Positions 41,229 to 49,972 of a DNA stretch of 64,000 nucleotides are shown here, one piece after another. The stretch comes from Joyebacterum sp964521425 (GTDB lineage Bacteria; Joyebacterota; Joyebacteria; Joyebacterales; Joyebacteraceae), in the NCBI GenBank assembly GCA_964521425.1, contig CAZFRO010000011.1, forward strand, positions 19,572-83,571, given 5' to 3'. The notes under the pieces were generated by a model that had not been told where the DNA came from, made no database searches, and was given only the letters and a program-made list of their open reading frames with translations. The translations under genes and the position numbers were made by a program. The stretch's first letter is position 1. Every line of letters begins with the position of its first letter.

Positions 41229-42482
41229 CTAGTAGAGCAGCTTCTCGGGGTTGACCCGCTTGTTGTGCTCTCTCACCTCGAAGTGTACGTGCGGGCCTGT
41301 GGAGATGCCCGTGCTTCCTACCTTGGCTACCTGCTGCCCCTTCTTCACGGTCTCACCCCTCTTGACGAGGAGCGTCGAGCAGTGTCCGTACAACGTCTCG
41401 CAACCGTTCGGATGCTCGATGACGACTGTCTTCCCGTAGCCGCCCTTCCAGCCTACGAACGTCACTCGTCCCGCGAGGGCTGAGCGAATCGGGCTTCCAT
41501 GTCTGGCAGCGATGTCGAGGCCAGTGTGCATCATCCGGCGCTTGTGAACCGGGTGGAACCTGTATCCGTAGCGGCTCGAGATTCTGCCGTAGACCGGCCA
41601 GGCCATCCGGAACAGCTGCTCCAGTGCCCGCGTGCCCGGCACGAAGATCCTCTGGCCTATCTGGAGGGCCTTGACGTCCAGCCCCGGGTTTGCGTTCACG
41701 AGTTCCGCAAGCTCAACCCCGTACTTCGTGCAGATGCTGCTGACGGTGTCACCTCTCTTCACGACGGAGTAGGTGCCGTCCGTGTCCGGTATCTCCAGTA
41801 TCTGGCCGGGTCTCAGGTACCGCGCGCTCGGGAGGTCGTTCATGCCTATTATCGTTTCCATGCGCACGTGGTACTTCTTCGCGATGTTCCAGAGGCATTC
41901 ACCGCGTGCGACAGCGTGTCTGACTATCGTCGGCGCGCCGCGCTTCGCCCTGCCATTTCCGCCAAGCGGCATCTTGCCTGCGAGCGGGTAGAGGAACTCC
42001 ATTGAACGGTCCCAACTTCGCTCTCTCGAATAGAGCAGCGGCAGTCGAACGTCGGTCTCCCGTCTCGGCACACGCACGTAGCTCGCCCCGTTCGCACAGG
42101 CCAAGAGGTCGAGGTCGACACCGTTCGTGCCTGCTATCGCCTCGAGTCCCTCTCCTGCAGCAGCGATGTAGTCGTAGCTCTGGACCTCTTCAGGGATGGG
42201 CGTCATGACGCCGATGACGTCGAAGCCGGACTTGAGGTATGCGCTCCCCGACGTGCCCATGACCCTGCCCCAGGGGGAGAGCTGATGGAACATCGGTGTT
42301 CGTGGGTTGAACGCGAGGGAAGACGTGTCTGCTGCGTGGCTTGCCGTGAGTCCTGAGGCAACAGCCAGCATCAGCACCAGCGCGGACAGGAGCGAGTAGA
42401 ATCGCACTCCGTCCGGCAGCTGTCTGAAGCGTTCGACCAGCCTGGTCATACGCCAGGCGCCTATGTTCTTATCACGGTTCAT
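41229..42482 (-). CDS. Envelope murein peptidase-like protein with two LysM and an M23 domain
   Basis: After a short cytoplasmic part and a membrane anchor or signal (YSLLSALVLMLAVASGL), the product has two LysM domains (HAVARGECLWNIAKKY and YSVVKRGDTVSSICTKY) that bind glycan, and a C-terminal LytM/M23 domain. The zinc ligands of active M23 enzymes are present: HTGLDIA (HxxxD) and HVHFEV (HxH). It is therefore likely an active endopeptidase acting on peptidoglycan cross-links. ATG 42482 lies about seven bases after the predicted transcription start; ATG 42449 would also keep the anchor. ATG 42578 lies upstream of the promoter and is excluded if that promoter is used. Confidence 0.87.
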   Translation of the reverse strand: MNRDKNIGAWRMTRLVERFRQLPDGVRFYSLLSALVLMLAVASGLTASHAADTSSLAFNPRTPMFHQLSPWGRVMGTSGSAYLKSGFDVIGVMTPIPEEVQSYDYIAAAGEGLEAIAGTNGVDLDLLACANGASYVRVPRRETDVRLPLLYSRERSWDRSMEFLYPLAGKMPLGGNGRAKRGAPTIVRHAVARGECLWNIAKKYHVRMETIIGMNDLPSARYLRPGQILEIPDTDGTYSVVKRGDTVSSICTKYGVELAELVNANPGLDVKALQIGQRIFVPGTRALEQLFRMAWPVYGRISSRYGYRFHPVHKRRMMHTGLDIAARHGSPIRSALAGRVTFVGWKGGYGKTVVIEHPNGCETLYGHCSTLLVKRGETVKKGQQVAKVGSTGISTGPHVHFEVREHNKRVNPEKLLY

Positions 42483-42495
42483 AGATGAACTAAAA

Positions 42496-42524
42496 AATAT
42501 ACGGGTACTCGACGCGGCTGTCAA
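42496..42524 (-). promoter_or_regulatory. Strong promoter for the LysM-M23 gene
   Basis: On the minus strand a perfect TTGACA (42519-42524), 17 bases and TATATT (42496-42501). Transcription would begin near 42489, leaving a very short leader before ATG 42482 or about 40 bases before ATG 42449. Confidence 0.75.
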
Positions 42525-42665
42525 CAACCGCGTCGCCACGTGCTGCTTCATACAGCAAGTGCTTACGGAATAGCACATTCGTCTACGGGAAGCAAGCAGG
42601 CCCCCCGCAAGGGTGGCACGTTCAGGCGGCCGGAATCGACTTGAGTCGGACGCAGTCCCAGGGCT

Positions 42666-43541
42666 CTACAGCAGTCTGTATGTGAGTCCAAGCGAGAGAG
42701 TCTGCCTGAATCTCGGGTCTGAATCGACCTCCCGGTCGTAGAGCGCATCAAGACTGAGGTTCACCGTCAGGAAATCTACTATGCTCGCCGTGAAGGTGTT
42801 CTTCCATTCGGCGTCAGGAGATCTCCAGTCGTCGTTCTCGAGTGCATCCGATTCTGAGTTGTAGAGCGCCGCAAAGACCGAGAACCTGCTCGTGAGAGTG
42901 ATCTGCTCCTCTGCGAGGGGAGTGAAGAACTCAGTCACGAACTCGGCCCCGCTCTCGGAGATCGTCTCAGATCCGTATTCGTCAGTTCCTTCGTCGTACA
43001 CGGCCCCATCTATGTTCTGCCGGACGGCGCCGCCGAGCCTCACCGACCACGTCCTCTTCTCTTCCTCGATGAGCATTCTCGCCACGCCTATGCTCTCGGT
43101 CAGGCGGATCGGGTTTAGATACCTCATCTCTGTCGGGTCTCTCTCGTCGGTGAATGCCGACTCGAACCGACCGGAGACGTAGGGATCGACCGCCCCGCCG
43201 AGCGTCATCCTGAACACCGTTTCGAAGTCAATGAGGTCCGTGGAGTTGAGTGGGGTGATCCAGGTGCCCGTCTCCGCATCCTGGGCATGGGTCTGACCGT
43301 ACTCGATCTTGAGAGTGCTCTTCGAGTGCACCTTGTCGGAGAGCTGGTTTGCAGCGGTCGAATTCGAGACCAGCGTCCAGGAGATCGAACCGACTTCCTT
43401 ACCCGCCCAATTGTCGCTGTAGCTCTGCAGGGTGAGTGTCAGGTTCTCGTCGGACGTGATCTCCCATTGAGCTCCCCACGCAAGCGAAGATGCGATCAGT
43501 ACCAGCGCGAGCCCCATGACGATAGTAGCGCGTTGCCTCAT
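42666..43541 (-). CDS. DUF3078-like outer-membrane beta-barrel protein
   Basis: The 291-residue product has a clear signal peptide (ATIVMGLALVLIASSLAWGA, cut near residue 23) followed by alternating amphipathic strands. The segments TLQSYSDNWAGKEVGSISW, KSTLKIEYGQT and SRFSVFAALYN resemble the DUF3078 family of Bacteroidetes-type barrels. The C-terminus ends in an aromatic-alternating strand (LSLGLTYRLL), as in outer-membrane barrels. Function unknown. ATG 43541 follows AAGGAGGGGATCA; the longer frame to 43787 has no export signal at its start. Confidence 0.7.
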   Translation of the reverse strand: MRQRATIVMGLALVLIASSLAWGAQWEITSDENLTLTLQSYSDNWAGKEVGSISWTLVSNSTAANQLSDKVHSKSTLKIEYGQTHAQDAETGTWITPLNSTDLIDFETVFRMTLGGAVDPYVSGRFESAFTDERDPTEMRYLNPIRLTESIGVARMLIEEEKRTWSVRLGGAVRQNIDGAVYDEGTDEYGSETISESGAEFVTEFFTPLAEEQITLTSRFSVFAALYNSESDALENDDWRSPDAEWKNTFTASIVDFLTVNLSLDALYDREVDSDPRFRQTLSLGLTYRLL

Positions 43542-43689
43542 TGATCCCCTCCTTGGTTTGGCCGGTGCGCTTCCCCGATATCCAGGGGGCGCGAAGTCGA
43601 CCGACGCTTCCTTCTCCCGTCTCCTTGGGCCTGTCATCCTGAGAGGATTGGATGCAGGGCCTGAGACTTGGGTTCGGCTCGACTTGGCC

Positions 43690-43718
43690 TTGACACCCGG
43701 CATCCACGGGGCTAACAT
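43690..43718 (+). promoter_or_regulatory. Promoter for the histidine kinase / response regulator operon
   Basis: A perfect TTGACA (43690-43695), 17 bases and TAACAT (43713-43718), about 90 bases before the kinase ATG. It lies within the 266-bp divergent region after the DUF3078 gene; nothing else is evident there. Confidence 0.65.
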
Positions 43719-43807
43719 GACCGCGGATTCCGGACGGTCAGGGTTCGGGGGTTCTGTAGGTCTACCCGAGCCGGTCCGAGTCGTCATGAAGCTCTTCAGG
43801 AGTTGTC

Positions 43808-45121
43808 ATGGTTCTCGCAAGTCCCATCGTGTGGGGAGGGCTCCTTCTTCTCGTCGGTGTCGCCAGTGGCTGGCTGCTGGGACGTGGACGCTCGGTCCGC
43901 GTTGACCGCGAGCACAGCGATATCGTCAAGAGCAAGCAGCAGCTTCAGGCTATCTTTGACGGCATCACGGACGGGCTCATCATTGTTGACGGGGATTTTC
44001 GTATCGTCGCCGTGAACAAAGCCGAGGCCGCTTTCATAGGGATGGAACCGCAGGACATCGTCGGACGCCCGTGCTTCGAGGTGTACTGTCGTGGTGATGC
44101 CGCCTGTGAGGCATGTCCGGCGCACGCGACGTTCGCGAACGGTGCAGCGATTCTCGTGTCGCAGCTCAAACTCGCCACCGGGTTTCACAGGAGGGGCGTC
44201 GACGTCTACACATTCCCTGTGAAGAACGAGAGCGGGGAGACCGTTCAGGCTATCCAGTACATAAAGGACGTGGCCGACCGGATGAAGCTGCAGGACCAGC
44301 TCCGCGAGGTCGAGCAGCTTACTGGCATAGGGCGGATGGCGGCGAATGTCGCTCACGAAATACGCAACCCGCTCATAGCTGTCGGTGGCTTCGCCAGACA
44401 GCTTCACGAGGACATGGATTCGGAAGACCCGCGACGCGAGCTTACGCTCATCATCATTGAGGAGGTGACGAGGCTAGAACAGATTCTGTGCGAGCAGCTC
44501 ACGCTCGAGCGGCATCTCCAGCCGGTTCTCCGTCCGCTCGATATTAACCAGATCCTCCGCGACGTCAGGAAGCTTGTGTCTCACGGTGTGCTCTCCTCAC
44601 AGATTCACCTCGTGGGAGAACTGCAGGATGGTCTTCCCATGACAGTGGGGGATGCCAACCAGCTCAAGCAGGTGTTCCTGAACATCATTGGGAACGCGAT
44701 ACAGTCTACGGAGGATGGTGGGACGATCACGGTGACGAGCCTGCAGAAGGGCGATACCATAGTCGTCCGCATCCAGGACACCGGCCCTGGGATTCCCGAT
44801 GACGTCATGAGCAAGCTGTTTGTTCCTTTCTTCACAACAAGGAAATCGGGGTCGGGGCTGGGCCTCGCGGTTACGCGCCGCATCGTTGAGAATCATGGCG
44901 GCACGATCAGCGTAGAGAGCAAAGTGGGTGAGGGTTCCACGTTTCAGGTGGTTCTTCCGATAGTGAGATCGACCGCCGAAATGGAGCACGAACGCGTATA
45001 TGGCAGCGCAGGTGATGAGATGGCCTCGGAAGGCCGTGGCGGATCGCGGGATGGCGAGCGATCACGAGCCGTGGACGAAACGAGCGGAGGTGAGAATGAC
45101 GAAGCTCCTCGTCGTGGATGA
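43808..45121 (+). CDS. Membrane-anchored PAS sensor histidine kinase
   Basis: In 437 residues there are an N-terminal membrane helix (about 5-25), a PAS domain (about 45-165), HisKA with VAHEIRNPLIAVGGFARQL (phospho-His near 184) and HATPase_c (FLNIIGNAIQS N-box, DTGPGIPDDV, SGLGLAVTRRIVENHGG). The PAS core has a cysteine cluster: PCFEVYC followed by ACEACPA, four Cys within 16 residues, which could bind a metal or sense redox state. ATG 43808 has AGGAG five bases upstream. Its 3' end overlaps the response regulator start by 26 bases, so the two are a coupled two-component pair. Confidence 0.88.
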   Translation: MVLASPIVWGGLLLLVGVASGWLLGRGRSVRVDREHSDIVKSKQQLQAIFDGITDGLIIVDGDFRIVAVNKAEAAFIGMEPQDIVGRPCFEVYCRGDAACEACPAHATFANGAAILVSQLKLATGFHRRGVDVYTFPVKNESGETVQAIQYIKDVADRMKLQDQLREVEQLTGIGRMAANVAHEIRNPLIAVGGFARQLHEDMDSEDPRRELTLIIIEEVTRLEQILCEQLTLERHLQPVLRPLDINQILRDVRKLVSHGVLSSQIHLVGELQDGLPMTVGDANQLKQVFLNIIGNAIQSTEDGGTITVTSLQKGDTIVVRIQDTGPGIPDDVMSKLFVPFFTTRKSGSGLGLAVTRRIVENHGGTISVESKVGEGSTFQVVLPIVRSTAEMEHERVYGSAGDEMASEGRGGSRDGERSRAVDETSGGENDEAPRRG

Positions 45122-45461
45122 TGAGCGGAATATCCGTAAGCTCTACGAGAGCGAACTTACTCGTGCAGGATACGAGGTTGAGACTGCGGAGAGTGCTGAG
45201 GAAGCGCTCGAGATGATCGCGAAGTCGCCGCCGGACCTCGTTGTGCTCGATATCCGTCTTGAGGGCATGGACGGTATCGACTGCCTGAGGACGATCATGG
45301 AGACGCGGCGGGATCTTCCCGTCGTGTTGAACTCAGCGTATTCGACGTACAAACAGGACTTCGCGTCGTGGATGGCCGATGCATACGTTGTGAAGTCGGC
45401 CGATCTGAGCGAGCTTAAGACGAAGATCAAGGAGGTTCTGGAGAGCCGGGGCAAGCTGTAG
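45096..45461 (+). CDS. Single-domain response regulator (receiver only)
   Basis: The 121 residues are one CheY-like receiver: TKLLVVDDERNIRKLY (acid pocket), LVVLDIRLEGMDG with the phospho-Asp near 53, and YVVKSADLSEL with the conserved Lys. There is no DNA-binding or enzyme output domain, so it must signal by protein contact, or pass phosphate on. ATG 45096 has GGAGGTGAGA before it and overlaps the kinase gene. The usual Thr/Ser switch residue is in LNSAYS. It probably receives phosphate from the kinase just upstream. Confidence 0.9.
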   Translation: MTKLLVVDDERNIRKLYESELTRAGYEVETAESAEEALEMIAKSPPDLVVLDIRLEGMDGIDCLRTIMETRRDLPVVLNSAYSTYKQDFASWMADAYVVKSADLSELKTKIKEVLESRGKL

Positions 45462-45495
45462 GACTCTCACAGATACCGGGAAGGATGCCGGCCGG

Positions 45496-46614
45496 ATGGT
45501 GTCTCTGAAGACCTCGCTCAAGCGGGAGTTCCTGGATATCAAGAAGCGCCTTCGAAGCGCTCCAGACGAGATCACCGCTCTCAAGGAACTCGCATCCGTG
45601 TATGTCGACTCGGAGCGGTACGCGGATGCCGTCGTGATTCTGCAGCAGTTTCTGGCGAAGTGTCCGATGGATGTGGATGCGATGCTGACCTGTGGCACAT
45701 GCTATCGCAAGCTCGGACTGCTGGAGGCCGCCGCGACCGAGTTCGAACGCGCCGCACGGAGCGATCCCCAAAGCGCTATAGCGTACTACAACCTCGGCAG
45801 GGTCTACGATATGAGTGGACGCAGCGACGATGCTGTCGAACAGCACATGAAGGCAATCAGTCTTGAACCCGACACGGCAGAGCCGTACTACCGGCTCGGA
45901 GTTACCCTTGCCGGCAGAAACGAACTCGAGGAGGCCGAGAGCTGGTACCGCAAGGCCATCGACGCGGAGTACGAATGCGCCAAGGCCCATACCAATCTCG
46001 GATACGTGCTCGACGCGGCTGGTCGATCGGACGAGGCCATACTGGAGTTCAAGCGTGCCATCGAGATAGACCCGGACAACGCGGAGATGCACCTGAACCT
46101 CGGAGCCATCTACGGAGAGAGAGGAGCCCTCTCCGATGCGGTGGAGGAGTTCAGGAAGGCAACGACCGCAGAGCCGACGAGCGCTGAGGCGCGCTTCAAC
46201 CTCGGAGTCGCTCTCGCCGGCCTCCACCGAAACGACGAGGCACTGCCCGAACTTGAGCTTGCGGTTAAGTACTCTCCGGACAACATGGCGGCGCACTCCC
46301 AGCTCGGCGTGGCGCTTCTCCACAAGGGCCTGTTCGCTCGTTCGATCGTAGCGTTCAAGCGCGTCATCGCTCTTGAGGGTGAGACGGGGGAGTCGTGCTA
46401 CCAGATGAGCCTTGCTCTCGCCTCGCTCGACCGGCTCGAGGACGCAGTCCGGTGCCTTGAGACGGCCGCTCGCGAAGAGCCTGACGATCCGCGGATTCAC
46501 TACCAGATGGGTCTTGTCCTCGACAGACTTGGACGCAGCGTCGAGGCTTCCACCGCCTACCAGGAATCAGATCGCCTGCACGCCCGCACGTCGAAACAGG
46601 GGGGGGTAGGATGA
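45496..46614 (+). CDS. Tetratricopeptide-repeat protein
   Basis: The 372 residues are about ten TPR units (YADAVVILQQFLAKCP; YYNLGRVYDMSGRSDDAVE; HTNLGYVLDAAGRSDEAIL). No signal peptide or membrane helix is visible, so it is likely cytoplasmic. It stands 34 bases after the receiver gene and overlaps the Wzi-like gene as ATGA, so all four genes from 43808 may be one operon. It may assemble partners of the two-component pair or of envelope biogenesis; no specific function can be assigned. Confidence 0.82.
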   Translation: MVSLKTSLKREFLDIKKRLRSAPDEITALKELASVYVDSERYADAVVILQQFLAKCPMDVDAMLTCGTCYRKLGLLEAAATEFERAARSDPQSAIAYYNLGRVYDMSGRSDDAVEQHMKAISLEPDTAEPYYRLGVTLAGRNELEEAESWYRKAIDAEYECAKAHTNLGYVLDAAGRSDEAILEFKRAIEIDPDNAEMHLNLGAIYGERGALSDAVEEFRKATTAEPTSAEARFNLGVALAGLHRNDEALPELELAVKYSPDNMAAHSQLGVALLHKGLFARSIVAFKRVIALEGETGESCYQMSLALASLDRLEDAVRCLETAAREEPDDPRIHYQMGLVLDRLGRSVEASTAYQESDRLHARTSKQGGVG

Positions 46615-48284
46615 GGAGCTGTCGCCGGACACAGGTCGGTCCCGTGTCCTACGGATCTGCCGGGCACGCGGTCGTGTCGCTCGTCCTCTTGGTGCTATTG
46701 GTCGGCGGTCTCTTCGGACCGGCGAGCTCGGCGCTCCCACGTACTCCGTCGGATCTCCCGCTTGATCACTGGGGATATCCCCTTCTGGAACGGCTGAGAG
46801 CTCGCGGCGTTCTTGAGATCGATCTCACGACCAGACCGGTCGCGAGGAGCGCGGTGCGGGCGGCGCTTGAGGAGGCCGGAGAGCGGCCCGAGCTGACAGC
46901 GCGCGAACTGTGGATGATCGAGAGGCTTAGGGCGGAGTTCATCGGCGGCGAGGTCGATGCGCCCACTGCGGGTGTCTCGGACGGTCGGGCCTCTCTGGGG
47001 TTCGGTGTGGAACTGTCCATCCTCACGAGGGCCGCTCATGGCGGCGAGCCTTGCCAGGTCGTGGACTGGCTGCCGGACGGCGCGAGGTCCGCGGCGGCGC
47101 TCCCCACGCCCCTGCATGGGACGCGCTTCGCCCCCTCAGATGATGACGGAATGAGCATGGAGGTTCTCGCCTCCTACGATCTCTGGGGCGGCTTCGGTGA
47201 CGTCGTCGGATTCTACTCTGACGTCGACATCCTCCTGCACGGGCAGGAGGGCGAGCGAGTGGAGAGGGTCTCAGGACGAGCACGGACCTGGAGGGGGATC
47301 ACTGCCGAGGCCGAACATGCCTACGTCAAGATCGAGAGACCGCATCTCTCGGTCGCAATCGGAAGACGTGGTCCGGCGTGGGGGCGGTCGAACTATGGGC
47401 GCCTGCTCCTATCAGGCAACGCGCCGACGTTCGATCAACTTGACGCGAGCTTCCGTCTGGGACACTTCTCGTTTCACACGCTTCACGCACTCGTCGAGTA
47501 CACGAAGACCTGGACTGAAGAGGACCTGGGCGACGATGACAACATCATGATCGCCGGACACCGGATGGTCGTGGCGAGAGACCACCTCACCGTGGGCCTG
47601 AGCGAACTCGTCGTCTACAGCAACATCACTCCCGATCCGGTCTATCTGAACCCGCTGGTGCCCTACTACCTCGCGCAGCACAATCAGCGGGAGGACGACA
47701 ACATCTTCTGGCTTCTGGACTTCGACTGGCTTGCCGCCATCGGACACGAGTTCTACGGTGAGTTCCTTGTCGATGATCTGCAGTACGAGCGCTACACGGA
47801 GAACCCGGACAAGTACGGCGTGACGCTCGGCTACACGTTCTACGGTGCACCGGCCGGCCGCTTCGACGTCGAACTCACGGCCGAGTACTCACAGGTGAGG
47901 AAGTGGACATACACTCACAAGCGGATTGAGCACCGGCTGGAGCACGACGGCATTCCGGTGGGGTTTGAGCTCGGTCCGGACTCTGACAAGCTGACGCTTC
48001 TGGCGACCGTGCACCCATCGCCCGCGTGGTCGATCGGGGCGGGCTATGTGAGCAGAAGGAGCGGGGAGGGGAGTCTCGACGCTGCATTCATCAAGGGTGT
48101 CGACAATCCGGACACTCGCTTCCCTTCGGGAGATGTCTTGCGGATGGACGAGGTGTCCTTGAAGCTGGCCTACGACACTCTCGAGGGAGGGACCAAGGGC
48201 AGCCTCGAACTCAAGTGGTACAACGCCTTCGGCTGCGCGGCTGACGGATGGGAGATTCGCGCTGGAATCGGTTTCAGGATCTAA
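46611..48284 (+). CDS. Wzi/CapW-like outer-membrane beta-barrel protein
   Basis: A long N-terminal leader with one hydrophobic signal (VVSLVLLVLLVGGLFG) precedes the segment LPLDHWGYPLLERLRARG, a helical pre-barrel part found in capsule-assembly Wzi-type proteins, then about 450 residues of beta-barrel-like sequence (HLSVAIGRRGPAWGRSNYG, LVEYTKTWTEE, YGVTLGYTFYGAP) ending in GWEIRAGIGFRI, an aromatic terminal strand. At 557 residues the size fits the family. Wzi proteins bind surface polysaccharide at the outer membrane. The start ATG overlaps the TPR stop. Polysaccharide genes are not nearby, so the role is inferred only from family. Confidence 0.65.
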   Translation: MRSCRRTQVGPVSYGSAGHAVVSLVLLVLLVGGLFGPASSALPRTPSDLPLDHWGYPLLERLRARGVLEIDLTTRPVARSAVRAALEEAGERPELTARELWMIERLRAEFIGGEVDAPTAGVSDGRASLGFGVELSILTRAAHGGEPCQVVDWLPDGARSAAALPTPLHGTRFAPSDDDGMSMEVLASYDLWGGFGDVVGFYSDVDILLHGQEGERVERVSGRARTWRGITAEAEHAYVKIERPHLSVAIGRRGPAWGRSNYGRLLLSGNAPTFDQLDASFRLGHFSFHTLHALVEYTKTWTEEDLGDDDNIMIAGHRMVVARDHLTVGLSELVVYSNITPDPVYLNPLVPYYLAQHNQREDDNIFWLLDFDWLAAIGHEFYGEFLVDDLQYERYTENPDKYGVTLGYTFYGAPAGRFDVELTAEYSQVRKWTYTHKRIEHRLEHDGIPVGFELGPDSDKLTLLATVHPSPAWSIGAGYVSRRSGEGSLDAAFIKGVDNPDTRFPSGDVLRMDEVSLKLAYDTLEGGTKGSLELKWYNAFGCAADGWEIRAGIGFRI

Positions 48285-48294
48285 GATTTCCGCC

Positions 48295-49116
48295 TTGCTC
48301 TCGCTCATGAGGCCCCTGAACGGCCTCATCGGAGCCGGAGCAGTTGTGGCTGGAGCGCTGATCGTCGGACGCCCGTTCTCGGTGGCTCCCGCAGTGCTCG
48401 GAGCGGCCGCGGCTCTTGCGGCGGTCGGGGGGGCGAACGCTCTCAACGACTGCCTCGATAGAGAGGCCGATGCCGTGAATCGGCCTCTGCGCCCGATCCC
48501 GAGTGGACGTGTCAGTGTCGGTGAGGCGGCGACAGCATCCGGCATCGCCTACGCTCTGGCACTCGCTCTCGGAGCGCTGGCAGGTGGATGGTCGTTTCTG
48601 ATGGTGGCGACCTGGGTCGGATTGACCGCCCTCTACTCGGCGAGCCTCAAGCGGATTCTCATCATGGGCAATCTCGTGGCGGCCCTGCTCACCGCATCGA
48701 TCGTTGTTCTGGGTGGAGTGACACAGGGGAAGATCGGACCGCTCGCGATCCCGTTCGTCATGGCGTTTCTGGCAAACGTGGGGCGGGAGATAGTGAAGGA
48801 CATCGAGGACACCGAGGGCGACGCCCGTGTTGGTGTGGTGACGCTCGCAACGAGATTCGGTCCCGAACGCGCCTACATGATCGCCCGCCTTGTCACGGTG
48901 GCGCTCATGGGTGTGATCGCGGTTCCATACTTCGCGAGGATCTACGGCCTCGGGTACGCAGTCATGGGCGGTGCGATAGAGCTGGTCCTCGTCTGGCAGC
49001 TGGTTCTTCATCCGCGCAATCCAGAGCCTGCTGATCTCAGGCTTCACGCGCAGGCGTTCAAGCTTGCGATGGTGATGGGTCTCGCAGCTTTCCTGGTTGG
49101 GGGAGTGAACGTATGA
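48295..49116 (+). CDS. UbiA-family prenyltransferase
   Basis: The 273-residue protein has about eight helices and both Asp-rich motifs of the UbiA superfamily: NDCLDREAD near residue 55 and DIEDTEGD near residue 165, which bind the magnesium-diphosphate of the prenyl donor. The product is most like the geranylgeranylglyceryl-phosphate geranylgeranyltransferase (DGGGP synthase) branch in length and in PLRPIPSGRVS, but quinone-type or other acceptors cannot be excluded. The start is TTG 48295 (ATG 48307 is also possible). It overlaps uppP as ATGA; both act on polyprenyl diphosphates. Confidence 0.75.
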   Translation: MLSLMRPLNGLIGAGAVVAGALIVGRPFSVAPAVLGAAAALAAVGGANALNDCLDREADAVNRPLRPIPSGRVSVGEAATASGIAYALALALGALAGGWSFLMVATWVGLTALYSASLKRILIMGNLVAALLTASIVVLGGVTQGKIGPLAIPFVMAFLANVGREIVKDIEDTEGDARVGVVTLATRFGPERAYMIARLVTVALMGVIAVPYFARIYGLGYAVMGGAIELVLVWQLVLHPRNPEPADLRLHAQAFKLAMVMGLAAFLVGGVNV

Positions 49117-49910
49117 GTGTGCTGCAGGGGATAGCGCTCGGGTTGTTGCAGGGTCTCACTGAGTTCCTGCCGGTCTCGAGTTCGGGCCATCTGGCACTCG
49201 CCGAGCACTTCTTCGGAGTGGAGACCCCGGGCGTGACGTTCGAGGTTCTGGTTCACTTCGGGACGGCGCTCGCGGTCATCTGGTTCTTCCGGCGGCGCGT
49301 GGCGTCGATTGTCACCGCAGCGCTTGGTTTTCTCTTGCACCGCGACTACGATGCACGTGAGGCGCGTCTTGCCTTCCATCTCGTCGTGGCCACGATCCCG
49401 GCCGCGATCATCGGTCTGCTTCTCGAGGATGTCGTTGGACGGTTTTTCTCTGCCCCGATTCTGGTCTCGGTTCTCCTGCTTCTGACCGGCACCATGCTCT
49501 GGTTCACGAAGCGGATCGAGAAGGGCGTACGCGCGGAAGGGAGCATCAAAGACGCCATTCTCATCGGCGTGGCGCAGGCTGCCGCAATTCTGCCCGGCAT
49601 CTCACGCTCCGGAGCCACGATCTCTGCGGGATTGGCTCTCGGTATCGACAGGACGAAGGCGGCCGAGTTCGCGTTTCTCCTCTCCATACCGGTGATTCTC
49701 GGGGCCACCGTCATGAGCATCGGTGATGCGGTTGCCATGAGAGGTGAACTGGGCGTCGCCACGGCTGCAGGCACAGTGGCCGCCTTCCTGAGCGCGCTAC
49801 CCGCGATCGCCATTCTCATGAAGGTCGTGACAGTGGGGCGTCTGCACCGTTTCGCATACTACTGCTGGGCGGTGGGTGCCTTGGGACTCGTGTTTTCAAT
49901 CGTACGCTAG
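49113..49910 (+). CDS. uppP: Undecaprenyl-diphosphatase
   Basis: UppP (BacA) removes a phosphate from undecaprenyl diphosphate so that the carrier can be reused for peptidoglycan and other polymers. The 265 residues show the family signature GLLQGLTEFLPVSSSGHLAL at the N-terminus and the second block PGISRSGATISAGLALG, with about seven helices. The ATG overlaps the UbiA gene stop. It is a natural partner of mraY and murG in the dcw cluster, although transcribed separately. Identification is firm. Confidence 0.95.
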   Translation: MSVLQGIALGLLQGLTEFLPVSSSGHLALAEHFFGVETPGVTFEVLVHFGTALAVIWFFRRRVASIVTAALGFLLHRDYDAREARLAFHLVVATIPAAIIGLLLEDVVGRFFSAPILVSVLLLLTGTMLWFTKRIEKGVRAEGSIKDAILIGVAQAAAILPGISRSGATISAGLALGIDRTKAAEFAFLLSIPVILGATVMSIGDAVAMRGELGVATAAGTVAAFLSALPAIAILMKVVTVGRLHRFAYYCWAVGALGLVFSIVR

Positions 49911-49972
49911 GGATTTCCGATCGGCTGGGGAAGTGCTACGGAAGTAGGGCTTCCGGAAGAGGAGGTTCACTC

